DNA of 64,000 nucleotides from Wyeomyia smithii (GCF_029784165.1 NC_073694.1:47029674-47093673); one strand, 5' to 3'. Positions 1 to 12,457 are shown, numbered from the stretch's first letter. The notes: generated from the sequence alone by a model not told the origin. Numbers and translations: made by a program.

Positions 1-180
1 CCCTTCCATAGAGAGGATGGGTTTCGAGCCACCATACAAATACATACATGTAGACCTCTACATGCCATATTTTGTTCTATATGCTTGATTAGTCCTCGAG
101 TATTCCAGAAATTTTTATGAACTCCCTCCCCCCCCCTCTTCAACAGTAGTGAGGGGTGTCATATCATTATAGAAACATTT
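1..180 (-). repeat. ~150-bp satellite unit, left part of split array
   Basis: The window opens inside a diverged tandem repeat of about 150-160 bp. Hallmarks are a short G/C block of the type CCCTCCC...GAAGGGAGGGG, then a phrase like TTGATTAGTTCTCGAGTTATGC. The same unit resumes at 2464, so the two parts were one array before a retrotransposon landed in it. Reverse complements of the unit lie inside the Helitron at 43104-43736, so the array probably derives from that Helitron family in minus orientation. Confidence 0.7.
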
Positions 181-189
181 CAACATTTG

Positions 190-1790
190 TACTGCAAGCC
201 GATTCAGTTGACAGCGCTTTAACATCTTTCTACAACCAGCTCTACGCAGTTCGTAACGATCTCGTTCCACGGAAAAAAAACGATTGTTTAACTCAACTTT
301 TAATCAACCCTGGTGGACCCCTGAGCTGCGTCTTCTGCGGAATAAGCTTAGAAAAGCACGTCACTGTTTCTTTTTAACGAAATCTGACAGCGACAGACTA
401 AAACTGCACGATGTTGAATCTTTGTACAAAACGGTTCTACAGGCCACTTACGATAATTATATATCAAGGATCCAGGCCAGTGTGAAACAGGACCCCTAAC
501 GCTTTTGGGATTTTGTTAAGAAGCGAAAATCATCTTCTCGCATTCCATCCAACGTATATCTCAACGATGTGCAGTCCAGCTCTAACTTGGAAGCAGCAAA
601 CCTTTTCGCCCTTTACTTCGAAAGTGTTTTCAGCAAGTCATCACCAGTACCACGTCACAACCGTTTCGCCCACATTCCTTCACAAGACATCAACCTTCCC
701 TTTATCCAGTTCCATCCCTTTATCTTTATCCATCCTCTCATATCCGACGCCAGCACGGTTTTAGAAGACATCGTTCAACTACAACAAACTTGATGTGCTA
801 TGTTCCTACACTATCACGGGAAATGGAAATGAGGAGGCAAATCGACGCGGTGTACGTTGATTTTGCGAAAGCATTCGATACCGTTCCTCACTACCATGTC
901 ATCGAAAAAATGAAGCATATTGACTTTCCAGAATGGATTTTGGACTGGATTCTGTCATACTTATCACCTAGCACCTCACATGTTGTAGTCAACTCAGCTC
1001 GATCCCGCACATTTTGTATTACGTCTGGCGTACCCCAAGGTAGTGTTCTTGGACCGTTGTTATTCAACATCTACGTGAATGATCTGTACCTGCTCATATC
1101 CTCGTTCAAACTCTCTTTCGCCGACGACCTGAAGGTATTTCGGGTAGTTGCGTCCACGGATGACCACACTGCCCTTCAGGATGATATCAACATTTCACTG
1201 ATTTGGTGTGATGATAATGGTATGCGTGTCAACAGTACGAAATGCAAAATTATATCTTTTACTCGCTCTGCCAATCCAGTTCATCACCAGTACAGTATAG
1301 GAACCGAAGCGCTCCAACGTGTCTCGTCTATCTGCCATCTCGGTGTGACCATTGACGAAGAGCTCAACTACAATGACCATATCGGAATTATGACTGCCAA
1401 AGCTTTTTCTGTACTTGGGTTTATTCGTCGTCACGCTTCTGAGTTCACGGACATTTCTACGTACGCCTCGCCTGTTTGGTCTCCGCACTGCCTAGGACAA
1501 AACCTAGCGGATTTAGCAGAAGAAATTTGTACGGTTTGCGTTACGGTCACTCCCTTGGAACGGCCCGGTCGAGCTTCCCCCTTACCCTGATAGATGTCAA
1601 ATTATATGTTTGGAGTCGCTGTCAGCCAGACGTGATAAAGCGCGGTGTCTCCTCGTTTTTGCTGTGCTTCAAGGGGTGATTGACTGCCCTGCGTTACTCG
1701 AGCAAATGCAGATAAACGTCACTCCTCGTCGTTTCCGGAACTATACTCTACTGGCTACCCGCTACCACAGAAAAAATTATGGATACCCGA
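190..1790 (+). pseudogene. Reverse transcriptase of a CR1/Jockey-type retrotransposon, broken
   Basis: The protein would copy element RNA into the nick made by its own endonuclease. About 284-640 holds the linker with the PWW..ELR..RNK signature, a Y...YI region and an FWDFVKKRK remnant, spread over shifted frames. From 790 to 1590 one frame carries the palm and fingers: DFAKAFDTVPH, then SGVPQGSVLGPLLFNIYVNDL, then the catalytic FADD at 1117-1128, then GMRVN..KCK. From 1610 another frame carries the C-terminal tail (ESLSARRDKARCL..., IDCP.LL), which finishes beyond the insert at about 2262-2380 (YYNPLEKCIRLFNEVYDKFDF). Several frameshifts and the lack of an endonuclease make it non-functional, although both catalytic aspartates survive. 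Confidence 0.85.
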
Positions 1791-2259
1791 GCAGGAGAAA
1801 ATATCATTATAATATCACAACCAGATATTGGAAATGCACCTCATTTTGATCTTAATATGGTTTACATAGTTGGTAAAATAACAAAAAATAATAACAAAAT
1901 ATTGTTCCTCCAAGACTATATGAATAACAAAGCTTGATATTTCAATAACAAAACAAGAATTTGCATTAAAAATCACGAAAATGGCCGATACAGATATTTC
2001 CAACTTATGAACGCTGAATGCATAACTGATATATTATAAATAATCAATAATGAACAATTTTCACTGAAAAAACTTACTATTGATGAGATATTTTAAAATC
2101 AACACAAATATCTCATTGAAGGCATAGCGAGATATGATATCAACGTATTATGATATTTTCATATGCATGCTTGAAACGTGAATATCTTTCGAATAACACG
2201 ATAAGTCCTCATAGCTAAATATGTTATTAATCAGTTATGATTTTGTTATGCTCTCCTGC
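1791..2259. mobile_element. Small AT-rich MITE-like insert
   Basis: This 469-bp block splits the C-terminal coding tail of the surrounding retrotransposon: reading on one side stops at NYGYP and resumes on the other with YYNPLEK. It begins GCAGGAGA and ends TCTCCTGC, a short terminal inverted repeat, and is AT-rich with no coding sequence. No clear target-site duplication is visible, so the superfamily is unknown. Being nested, it is younger than the retrotransposon. Confidence 0.55.
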
Positions 2260-2463
2260 CCAGGTACTACAATCCCTTGGAGAAATGCATTCGCTTGTTC
2301 AACGAAGTGTACGACAAATTCGACTTCAACATGGCTAGAAATGTTTTTAAAAACCGCAATAGTAGACTAGGTTAGTTAGTAGAATATTATAGAATAAGTT
2401 TACAGTCTGTGCGATATTTTTGTCGAAGACGGTGATGTTAAATAAATAAATAAATAAATAAAT

Positions 2464-3060
2464 TTCTTGCCCTCAAAAGCCTGGACGTAAATTTGGTTAC
2501 ATTTGCCTGATGAGTTCCCGAGTTATGCAAAAATTTGTGTTTCATGTGTAGAGGAGCCCTCCCTTATAGAAGAGGGAGGGGTGTCGATCTACCACAAAAA
2601 TATGTGTTGCTCCCGTTAACCACAAAATGCCAAATTTTGTTCTAAGTTCTTGATTAGTTCTCGAGTTATGCATATATTCGTGTTCCGTTTGTATGGGAGC
2701 CCTCCCTTCTAGAGTAGGAAGGGGTTTCAAACCACCATGGAAATGTTTCTTATTTCATGAACATCCACATGCCACGTTTGATTCTATTTGCTTGATAAAT
2801 TCTTCAGTTATACAGATATTTGTGTTTCATTTGTATGAGATGTTTCCCTTACAGAGAAGGGAAAGGTGTCAATTTATTACAGAAATATTTCATGCTCCCA
2901 AAAACCTTCAAATGCCAAATTTGGTTTCATTTGCGTGATAAGTTCCCGAGTTATGTAGAAAATTGTGTTACATTTGTGTAAAACCCCATCCTTCCAGAGA
3001 AGGGAGGGGCCTCGAACTATCATAGGAACCTTTCTCAGCTCCAAAAACCCCTACAAACGA
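2464..3060 (-). repeat. ~150-bp satellite array, right part
   Basis: At least three further diverged copies of the unit seen at 1-180. Each copy has a CCCTCC...GGGAGGGG block (near 2560, 2700, 2850 and 3000) about 145-155 bp apart, separated by a conserved phrase ending GTTCCCGAGTTATG or similar. The array fades at about 3060. Confidence 0.75.
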
Positions 3061-3697
3061 AAACAAACTTATTTTGGTAAAACTGTGTTAGCAAACAATA
3101 ATGTAGAATATTACAAAAACATAGAAAAACACTAACTATTTTTTAAATTTAATAATTTTAGGAGGCTTCTATAGAATACTCCACAAAACTCTATTGAAAA
3201 AAGTAGATATCAGTATACTGTTTTAGGTAATGTTGTTTTGCATAAAATGTTCCACAACTTACCCGAACAAACTGGATTTTTCTATGTAAAACTTAGAAAG
3301 ATAAAATTAACTTCTCACTTTAAGTTGGCATTAGCACAATACTGCAAATTTCATAAAACGGAAATTTAATTACACTGATCAACATAACATTCGACATAAA
3401 GACTTTATGTTGAATCGCATATAAAGAATTGCCTCCATCGCTTATGATAGAAAATTCCATAATATTCCACGCAAATTTAAATGATATTGCACATAATTAT
3501 CAAACGAAATCGTTGTATACGCCAGAAGCATCTGAAATTTAAATAAGAAAATATTTAAAGTGACGTGTAAAATTCTAAAATTTTTACTGTGTTATTATGA
3601 TTAGTTTATGACAGATTTCTCGTGTGTTATTATTATGTGATTATTATTTAAATATAAAATTTTCTTTGTGTGGTAGAGGTCGACTGTAGGGGGTACC
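3061..3697. other. AT-rich spacer, no feature
   Basis: About 640 bp of AT-rich sequence. No open frame, recognisable element terminus or tandem repeat was seen on either strand. Confidence 0.6.
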
Positions 3698-4212
<515 letters not shown>

Positions 4213-4213
<1 letters not shown>

Positions 4214-4490
4214 TATAAAATTTTCACTACACTAATCATATAAAATCCGTTCTGTTTCAATATCTTGGACAAACCAGACGAAAGAATTAACTTTTCTTGC
4301 CTTGCCATCTGGATCTCCTTAAACCATTTTACCACATGAAATACGGTCGAATGATCGATTTTCACCTGTTTCGCAAGCGATCTGCGAGACTGGCCTGGAT
4401 TTTCCACGCCTGCGCTTATAAGTATCAAAGCCATTTCGGCAACAACTTGATAGATTCTGAAGAATTTTTGCACGCATGTGAACAACACTC
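4213..4490 (-). pseudogene. Tc1/mariner transposase fragment, helix-turn-helix
   Basis: A 91-codon frame contains NPGQSRRSLAKQVKIDHSTVF followed by HVVKWFKE, the pattern of the N-terminal helix-turn-helix by which Tc1/mariner transposases bind their terminal repeats. The catalytic DDE/D domain is absent and no terminal repeats were found, so it is a fragment. It abuts the right end of the foldback element. Family assignment rests on this motif alone. Confidence 0.5.
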
Positions 4491-4721
4491 TAAGCTAGTT
4501 TTACCCAAAATGTCATTGAATTTCGCTTATGCAATAAAAAGTTATACACAAGAGAATAGGTTGTATTTTTTCGAGCACAATTTCTATTCTAAATCATGGA
4601 CAGCGAAGTTTCTAAAAACACCACGTATAATTGTAAGCATTTTATACTTGACAGAATCACTATGAAATGAAATATGTTCCCACTAATACAATGAAAAAAC
4701 GCTGAGATAGTTAGGCTTCTG

Positions 4722-4835
4722 GTTTTCAAACCCGAACCCAACCCGAGCACGATTTTTTTCTACCAAACCCGAACCCTACTCATACCCAAGATTTTCAAAC
4801 ACTCTCAAGGCCGAACCCGAAAACGCGAACCTTCT
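4722..4835. repeat. Degenerate CCGAACCC-type short repeat
   Basis: A run of imperfect copies of CCCGAACCC / CCGAACCCGA words. It resembles the low-complexity ends of some DNA transposons, but no partner end was found. Confidence 0.45.
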
Positions 4836-4859
4836 GCGGCAGGTCTCAACATCAACAGC

Positions 4860-7510
4860 AACAAGACTAAAGCGATCGATAATAAATAGATCTAGGGTTA
4901 ATTGACCTACAAGGGCAAATTGGCCTATTGCACCCCTCTCCTATAGATAAACTCAATTTATGCGAAAACTCAAGGGAATTTCAGAAAAGTTCCTCTGTGA
5001 AACATCTTATCCAGCCAATCTGCATCACAAACAGTTATAAATTCCAACTTTTGTTGAGAGAAATTAAATCAATCTGACGGGTGGTCCACTATAGGTTAAA
5101 TGAGTAAAGTGGTCCACTATAGGTTAATTTACCCTACCTTGGATGGATCACTTCTTTCAATGGATTATCTTAACGAAAAACTATTTATACTCCTCTGTAA
5201 ATTAATTTGCAATTTATAAATATTTCCCATGTTTCTGATGCAGATTTGGGTAAATTAACCTATAGTGGACCACTTTCTTTATTAACCTATAATGGACCAC
5301 CCGTCAGATTACCTCAATTTCTCTTAACTTAAATCGGAATTTATAAATGTTTGTGATTCAGATTGGGTGGATAAGATGTTTCCCGATGCAAGTTTCCTGG
5401 AAGTCCTTCTAGTTTTCGTATAAATTAAATCAGTTTGACCGGTGGTCCACGAAAGGACCTGGTCCATCCAAGGTAAATCTACCCTAGCTGGATAACATGT
5501 TTCGCTATGGAAGTTTTCTGGAAATAAACTGCGTATAAATTGAGTTAATCGGACCGGTAACATGTGGTCCATCTTCGGTAGTCCCATTTCAAAGTAGCAA
5601 GAAGCGGAGGAAGTTTAAGACTTCCAATATCTTGAGTGCCAAATAACGCATGACGGCACCAAGAACGACATGAGGCTTAAACTACCTTGGATGGACCATG
5701 TTCTTCAGTAAACCACGCGCCATATTAGCTCAATTTATGCGAAAATTCGAGAGATTTCTAGAAAACTTGCTTCAGGAAACATCTTACTCAGATAATCTCC
5801 ATCACAATCACGTGAAACATTTGTAATTCCTCGCGATAGAATTTCTCTTTCACGATGTAAGTTTGCTAAAAATAATTCGAGTTTTCGCATAAATTAGACT
5901 CAACTGGCGTTATTTTATTATTTATTATTGATATTCTATATCAAGAGAATAAAAAGATTTTCGTCGGGGTGGTTTACTGAAGAAAGTGGTCAACCCTAGG
6001 TAGTTTTACTTTAGGTGCACAGATTAGAAAGGCTAGGGTTATCTGAAGATCTAATCAAATATTGTGATGGACTACACTATAAAAAATCGACACGATACTG
6101 CCAAGTGGATTCCACTTACTTTTGTGCTAAAAAGTAAACCTTTCATATCTAAGTGGAATACACACAGCACAATATCAAGTGTCTCACACTTCGGTTTGCC
6201 ATGTCATGCATACCATCATCAATCTTTTTACATTCAGATTTCAATGCTAAACCGCGTCAAATGCCAAAACACGTCAAAATACCGTGGAATCCATTAAACA
6301 TCGATATGGGTCGACCTGTTAGAATGATGGGATTGGTTCATTGGTATTTATGTGTAAAGAGCATTTGATATGAGCGTGTGATTTTTTTTAGTGTACGTCT
6401 TTTAATGAACAACCGAATTGTAAATGCAAGCAAATAATTCGAAATCTTCGGAGAAATATTGACTCAAAATATGGCTATTTTCAGCAAAAAACTAGAAATA
6501 TCTTTACAACAACTAAAATTATCAAACCAATATATTCTACAAATATGCGAGGTTTAGTAGAATGAACAAAATCTTAGAACATCTTGAATTGTTTCGACGA
6601 TTACAAAAAAAGTTTTGGACGAAAAACTAATTTTGAGGAGTGTTCCTCATAAAACTCTATTTCGTCATATCAGACGTACAGATAGAAGACCGGTCAGAAT
6701 AGTTTAATTTGCGCGAATAGGGTCAAATAACCTTGGATGGACCACGTCTTTAAGTTGACGGATTTGTGGGTCAGATTAACTCAACTTATGCGAAAACTCG
6801 AAGGATTTCCAGAAAATTTTCATCAGGAAACATCTTTTTTAACTAATCTACCTCAAAATCACGTGAAACATTTGTGAATTTCAATTTATATCTAGAGAAT
6901 AATTAGTTTTTCGTCAGCGTGGTCCACTTTAGGAAGTGGTCCGTCCAAGCTAATTTTACAGAAAACTTCTATTGGAAAACATCCCATCCAACTACCTAGG
7001 AATCTGCACCAGAATCACGAGAAATATTTGTCAATTTCAAGTTAGGGTAGAGCTACCTTGGATGGACCACTTCCTATAGTGGACCACCTTTATAAAAATT
7101 GCTTATCTTCTTGATATAGGATTAGAATTTTCAAATGTTTCTCGTGACTTTGATGCAGGTTAACTGGATAGGATAGTACCCGAAACTCTCGAGTTTCTGC
7201 TTAAATTGAGTTATTTTGACCGGTGGTTCACTAAAGGAAGTGGTCCACCCTAGGTATTTTTACCTAGTTTTCGCATTAGAATCCAAATCTTCAACTCGAA
7301 TGTAAAATCAGTGCTGCTAAGGTAGAACTACCTGGTGAGACCACGTTCTACAGTAGACCACCCTGACGAAAATCTGTTTATTCTCTGAATGTAAATTGGA
7401 ACTTACAAAAGTTTTCGTGATCCAAACGCAGATTAGCCGGATAACATAAAAGAAGTTTTCTAGAAATCTCTCTAGTTTTCGCACAAACTAAGTTAATCTG
7501 ACTGGTAATT
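4860..7510. repeat. Array of diverged repeats in alternating orientation
   Basis: At least eight partial copies of one unit of roughly 200-300 bp, some direct and some inverted. A forward unit carries CTTGGATGGACCAC, then CAATTTATGCGAAAA, then CAGGAAACATCTTA, then ATCACGTGAAACATTTG (near 5690-5830 and 6720-6880). Inverted units carry the complements (near 5330-5480, 7120-7260 and 7380-7510). The words TGGTCCACT and AGTGGACCAC recur throughout. A stretch at about 6050-6700 does not match. No coding capacity. It may be many copies of a foldback transposon or an element rich in internal repeats. Confidence 0.75.
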
Positions 7511-7640
7511 TATAAGCTAGAAACAACGTGAGATAATGTAAAACAGACAAGAAAAAAAATAAAAGCACGCTTTTCATGAAATCACAATATTGGTTTTGTT
7601 ATCACAGATTATTGTGGTTTGTGAACTTTATCGAATTAAC

Positions 7641-8888
7641 GGCTGCGTTTAAAAAATGGACAAAACTTGAAGATTTTTCATGGGTTTACCTTTACACGCA
7701 CTGACGAAACTACGCATGCAGCATCAATCATATTAACCCATGTGTCAACAGAAAAAAATTGACAGCTCTATCAGTCGAACTCTAACAGTGATACGAAAAC
7801 AGTGTAGCTACTTCGTTCAGAAGTGAGCGCGTTCAAAGAACGGTACCCCATAGCGTCAAAAAAGAAAATCGTGCGGCAGCTCCTGGACACCGGATACGCC
7901 CGTTCCGGCATCTACAACATCTTGGCACTATTGGACAACAATTAGAGCATTAAAAGAAAGCCCGGTTCCGGACGGCCGACGACCCTGAGCGACAAGAAAC
8001 TCCAAAGAATGCTGAATAGGAAGACCGAGAGAAAAGTGGCTACATCGCTGCGTGCGCTCGGCCAGGAAGTCAGTGCAACCGGCCAAATAGTGAAAAAGTA
8101 CCTGGCGAACCTGGACATACATATCAGAATGCAGAAGTCTCGTCCACTAGTCTCGGAGCTGCAGGCAATGACGCAGGGGCAGCGCTTGAATAAGATGGTC
8201 AAGTCGATTTTCCCGGCAAATTACGACGTAGCGGTGGTGATGGACGACGAGACCTGTTTCACCCTGGAAGGCAACGACTGGCAGGATACTTCGTATTTTA
8301 CCTCCCTCACGAAAGAAGTGGGCACCGAGGTAAAGTGTATTTCACACACTATGTTTCCCAAGAACGTCAAAATAAAAGTTGTTCTTCTTCCGCTCCGGAC
8401 TGGCCGTGAACGGGGAAATTTTTAGTACGAAGTGCCTGTCGAAAGTTGCGTCATTCATCAAGAGATACCAAAAGGTCGAAGACGAGGTGTTTTGGTCGGA
8501 TCTAGCGTCGACTTGACTCGAAGCGATCGTTGAAAGAGATGGAGTTGCTGAATATCGATGCGATACCCAAGTTGGCGAATCCGCCCAACGTCCCCAAGCT
8601 GCGTCCCATCAAGGATTTCTGGCCAAGCCTGAAGCGTGAGATCTGCTTCAACAATATTGTCGCGAAGACTGAGGTGGAATTGATAAATAAAACGATGCCT
8701 ACACGCATGTTTTCGTTCGCCATGGCGAAGGTTCCGGTTTACTGTCGAAAAGCCGCACGCAGGAACGTATTTTTTTTTTTCGAGGAAGTTAACATGATTA
8801 TTTTCCATGGGAAATTCATCAAACCTAATTAGCTTTCTTAGTTATCTTTTTACCATCATCTGAAAAAGTCCAATTTTTTAACGCATAC
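7641..8888 (+). mobile_element. Tc1/mariner element, ITmD37E-like (copy 1)
   Basis: About 1.25 kb, the usual size for the superfamily. The left end reads TGCGTTTAAAAAATGGAC and the complement of the right end reads TGCGTTAAAAAATTGGAC, giving terminal inverted repeats. Between them lies a broken transposase. Homologous copies lie at 45560-47440 and, as a deletion derivative, at about 19870-20215. Assignment to the mosquito DD37E-like group is inferred from the acidic spacing described in the transposase entry. Confidence 0.75.
7830..8832 (+). pseudogene. Tc1/mariner transposase, frameshifted
   Basis: The enzyme cuts and pastes the element at TA sites. The N-terminal part (VKKKIVRQLLDTGYARSGIY) is ended by an in-frame stop at about 7942. 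The linker KPGSGRPTTLSDKKLQRML follows, then the longest frame (8009-8425) reaches the first catalytic motif VMDDET near 8240. The second catalytic aspartate sits in FWSDLAS at about 8499 in another frame. The third motif RPIKDFW (8605-8620) is in the frame 8530-8832, which ends with FAMAKVPVYCRKAARR. Counting from the second aspartate, the expected third acidic position carries Lys, suggesting a lost catalytic residue. At least three lesions make it inactive. Confidence 0.8.
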
Positions 8889-10028
8889 GTAAATTAAAAA
8901 AAACTGCCATTAGTTGCTTGTAGAAAACATGTTTTTGCCTTCCCTTATTACATGAATGCATTTTTCTGTTTCCTACTCACAAGCGCCCTGCCTAAGTGCA
9001 CCTCTTACCCTACCCCAGTAATGATTTTCATTAGATATATTAAAGCGCGATTGCAATTATGAATCATAATTAACTCCGAACTGGAGCGTCCCTCCATCGA
9101 TTTTTATTCCTAACAGAGCTCTAGTGAAGCGTAAGATATTTTTCCTCTTCTTCCTCCAGACTCACCGGAGAGAGTCCTTTTAATATAATTAGTCTGCATG
9201 AGCGGGCGGCGGTAGCCCGTTTGCAGCCGAAGGGATCGGTTTCCTTGGGAAACCGACCGCTTGTTAGGCGGAAAAGTCGTTTCGCTTCGGCTCGCTCCGG
9301 TATCGGGAGAGTGGAAAAATTCCAACTATTTTCGGGAAAAGTGTCTGTCTAGCCCGGTGAGAAGGGCGCGTAGAATTTCTGAAGATGCTAACCCTTAATT
9401 AATTCACTAAATCAAATGATATATATGGCCCCGGCGCCGGATTCTGGAGCGCGCCGTACGAAGGCAAGATTCGCTTCTGGACCGAACCAAACCGACACGA
9501 GTTGTCCCGTAAATCATTCGTTGATTGAAGCGGAAATTATTGCTTACGATGAGGTTCTAAATCTTGCACGTTGCTAGGCGGGGTGGATTGTGCTGTGGGA
9601 ATGCTGCCTGTTGTGAGGTTTGCTGGCTGTAAGCGAGAGTTATTTTTTCAAGTAGATCCGATTAATTAAATTAGGATCTGAAGCGGAAGGTGGGCCACCC
9701 GATTTTTTGTTCATCATTCTTTACGAATATTTAACTATTGCTTCGTAGTTCCTGATGATGTTTTAGTTTATTACAGTTTTTAAACGGCGTCAAAAGCGTC
9801 GGAAATTATCGTTAGTATTCTTAAAGTAGCCTGGACAATTTAAAAGTGATTTGAACCTAGACCACAAGTTTAATCACGGAACTATCGGGTGGTTTATGAA
9901 CCACTTTCCTACTCGTATAAAATTTATTTAAATTTTTGCAAACAACACTGTTGCCAAAATATTTTTTTTACAGTTCCACGGCCATCAATCTGATGCAATA
10001 CAACAGACGAACATCGCTCATAAAAATT
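8889..10028. other. Non-repetitive non-coding stretch
   Basis: About 1.1 kb with mixed GC content, no coding frame of quality and no element ends. It reads like single-copy intronic sequence, in contrast to the repeats on both sides. Conservation cannot be judged from one sequence. Confidence 0.45.
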
Positions 10029-10029
10029 T

Positions 10030-10235
10030 GCAATCGCGATGCCATAAACTTTCCTGATGGTCTGCAGTACATTAAAATTTATATTCATTGGCTTGTTTTT
10101 CGTTTGTGAAAAAAATGCTTACATTGATATATGCAATCGCGATGCCATAAACTTTCCTGATGGTCTGCAGTACATTAAAATTTATATTCATTGGCTTGTT
10201 TTTCGTTTGTGAAAAAAATGCTTACATTGATATAC
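10030..10235. repeat. 103-bp perfect tandem duplication
   Basis: The block beginning GCAATCGCGATGCCATAAAC at 10030 is repeated starting at 10133, with no mismatch seen until the copies end near 10235. The unit is 103 bp, two copies. Perfect identity in otherwise diverged surroundings implies a recent duplication or an assembly error. Confidence 0.9.
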
Positions 10236-11410
10236 GAATGATTAAATGTAGAAGTAACAATATTTTTCTCAATTCTAATAAAGTAAAAAAATACTTCGAA
10301 TGCTCTAAAATAATCCAATCCGATACAACGAGTGAAAAAAAAAAACAAACAAAATCTCAGCTCGTTCAACATACGTTTCATAATTGCGTCATTAACCTCC
10401 TCCCTCCTGCCACCAACCAGTTAAATTCTCCACACTTATCACAGCTTTCCGTTTGTTTTTTTTTTTTCTTATCAACTCCCTAAACCCCCTTTCCAGCTAA
10501 TTCCCCCAGTCGACGGTTTCTGGCGAAAAACAAATTGCTATCCGCACTAGATTTAAGGCGAAGACACAAAATTTAGCAGATTGAGTATTATGGCATATTT
10601 ATTCCGGAATTGAGCTCCCGAATCATCTGCTCCGATGATGCCAGGGTGCAACGTAGGGCGTGTGTATATAAATCAATATATCTGAATCTCACACCCCCAA
10701 GTCGTTCCTAGCTCAAAAAGGGCAACGGAGCAAATCTCTCGGCGTTACTTTTCACTTAATACACCGATTCTTCCACCACCCAGCAGCGGTTGTATTTTTG
10801 CTTCCTCTTGTTGCCTTGTTGCCTGCGGACTGGAAGGCGAGACATGATCCGTCTTTTGGCTTCTTTTTTAAATTTTGATACACTCTCCAGCTGCTGCCAG
10901 CGAAGGGTGCTTTGTACATGGACTGTCTATGGCATCAGGAGGGTTCCGCAGTTTCCTCAGCACCAGTCGTCGGTTGGATATGGTTGTCATGACAGGAAAT
11001 ATGATAAATTCGTGCGTGTCAAAAAAAAATCATGTCTTTGTCGGAAAATTTTTCGTTGCTCTCGTTCGGAGGAAGCTGGTTGACTGACTGATTCCGATTC
11101 CGCTACAGGCTCACCAGAGGATTATGTGGGATGAAATATTTGGTCGTTTAACAATCTTTGAAAGTCGTCCTTGGGTTGATGTGTCGTGCGAGGGGAGGAT
11201 TTATTGAGGTGTGCAGGTTGTTTTTTTTTCGTGGGGACTTGATCCAACATACGCTTTAAGCACATTGTCTAGTTGCAATTAAAAAGTTTAGATTACTCGA
11301 GTAGTTGTGATTGATATTGAGGTTTTTTTGATCTCTTTTTTTCTGAAGATATTGAATCCAGGCGTTGTTTGACGCGCATCACAGGAAACTCTTAAAAAAG
11401 AATGGTACTG
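10236..11410. other. Non-coding stretch
   Basis: About 1.2 kb without a convincing gene. It contains poly-A/T runs (10334, 10450, 11220) and a TATA-like word near 10660, but nothing downstream supports a promoter. No element termini recognised. Confidence 0.45.
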
Positions 11411-11469
11411 TTATGACTTTCTGTGTAGACTGTTGTCCAAGTTCAGTTCTATCCACGATTCGCGAAAAA

Positions 11470-11740
11470 ATGACAAATTTAGTGCTAAAAACTGTTTTAT
11501 TCTTCGACATAGTCTCCATGTAGAGTAATGCATTTATTGTAGCGGATTTCTAACATTATCTATGCCAGTTTTGTAGTGCTGTGCATTAAGTCGTTCAAAA
11601 CAATCATTTATTTCTAACTCTATCTTTTCAGTCGATTCAAATCGCTTTACAGAGAGCCACATTTTGAACCGAAGAAAATAGTTGAAAAGGTTGTTTATAA
11701 GACACGACCGCAAGGTTCACGTAGAATTACGATAGCCTGT
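11470..11740 (-). pseudogene. Mariner-like transposase C-terminal remnant
   Basis: Read on the minus strand, shifted frames give KIELEINDCFERLNAQHYKTG, then GIDNVRNPLQ and then CITLHGDYVEE. This matches the end of mariner-type transposases, where a helix-rich tail is followed by a C...GDY(F/V)E motif. Frames are broken and the catalytic core is absent. Identification rests on this short match. Confidence 0.4.
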
Positions 11741-11993
11741 CTTTATCAAAAGGGTTGGAAATACACTCGATTGGGGTTAATCAATTTAATGGTGTGAAGG
11801 GTATATTTTTTCGTATATTTTTTTGGTATATTATTTTCGCCTTAAAAATGAACGAAATCCGTTGAAAACTGACTAACTTTAAAATTTTTGAAAGAGGGCA
11901 ATTCTAATTCTATGTCAAAAGCGCACTAATCGATGTGCTTAAGTTTACTCTGTTGAAAAAAAATATGAATGAAAAAGAAAAGAAATTGTATTA

Positions 11994-12457
11994 ATTAATT
12001 CATAAATGCTTCATGATCTCGTGCGATATCCGCTCTGACATAATGAACTTTTTCTGGTTAGAGCTATCTTCTGAATAGCCTCGCCTTAATTTAAAGTTCC
12101 CACAGTTTGTCCCAATTTCGTAATACGGATGCACACAAAATAATTTCTTGTGGACATTCTGTCGAGCCGGTGGAAGAACTGAATGACCCCTCAGATTAAA
12201 GCCTCTCTAACAAAAATCAAACCAAAGCTAATCTGTCGAGCCGGACAGAGACCGGTAGAGCTGTCATAAATGCAACAAAGTCACATGTATCGTGTTGCAG
12301 CTTGAAAAGAGACAGCGTTTCCGTCCCCGTGTTGATCGGAAGCAGATTGTTGCGTATTTGATATTGCCGATGGTAGAAATGAGTATGTAGGTCGAAATTC
12401 TGCTGTTATGTCAAACCATAACCTTGCAAAAGGCCGATTACTGCTACTGCCATTTTC
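11994..12457. repeat. Interspersed repeat, tandem copy A
   Basis: First of two adjacent diverged copies. Shared landmarks with copy B are CATAAATGCTTCA, CTGACATAAT, TTAGAGCTATCTTCTGA, GTTCCCACAGTTTGTC, CTTGTGGACATTCTGT and GTCGAAATTCTGCTGT. No protein function recognised. The unit resembles a retroelement leader or LTR-type segment but could not be assigned. Confidence 0.65.

Larger units (their letters stand above)
181..2463 (+). mobile_element. 5'-truncated non-LTR retrotransposon (CR1/Jockey type)
   Basis: A decayed LINE-type element. It starts abruptly inside the endonuclease-RT linker, runs through a reverse transcriptase and the usual C-terminal tail, and ends in a short (AAAT)n tract at about 2440-2463, the type of 3' tail left by target-primed reverse transcription. 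Satellite sequence flanks it on both sides and can be joined across it, so this is an insertion into the array. It is interrupted at 1791-2259 by a small inverted-repeat insert. Clade assignment (CR1/Jockey-like) is inferred from RT motifs only. Confidence 0.75.

Noticed and set aside
4860..7510. CRISPR-like array of repeats
   Set aside because: Units are long, diverged and in both orientations, in a eukaryotic genome; no spacer regularity.
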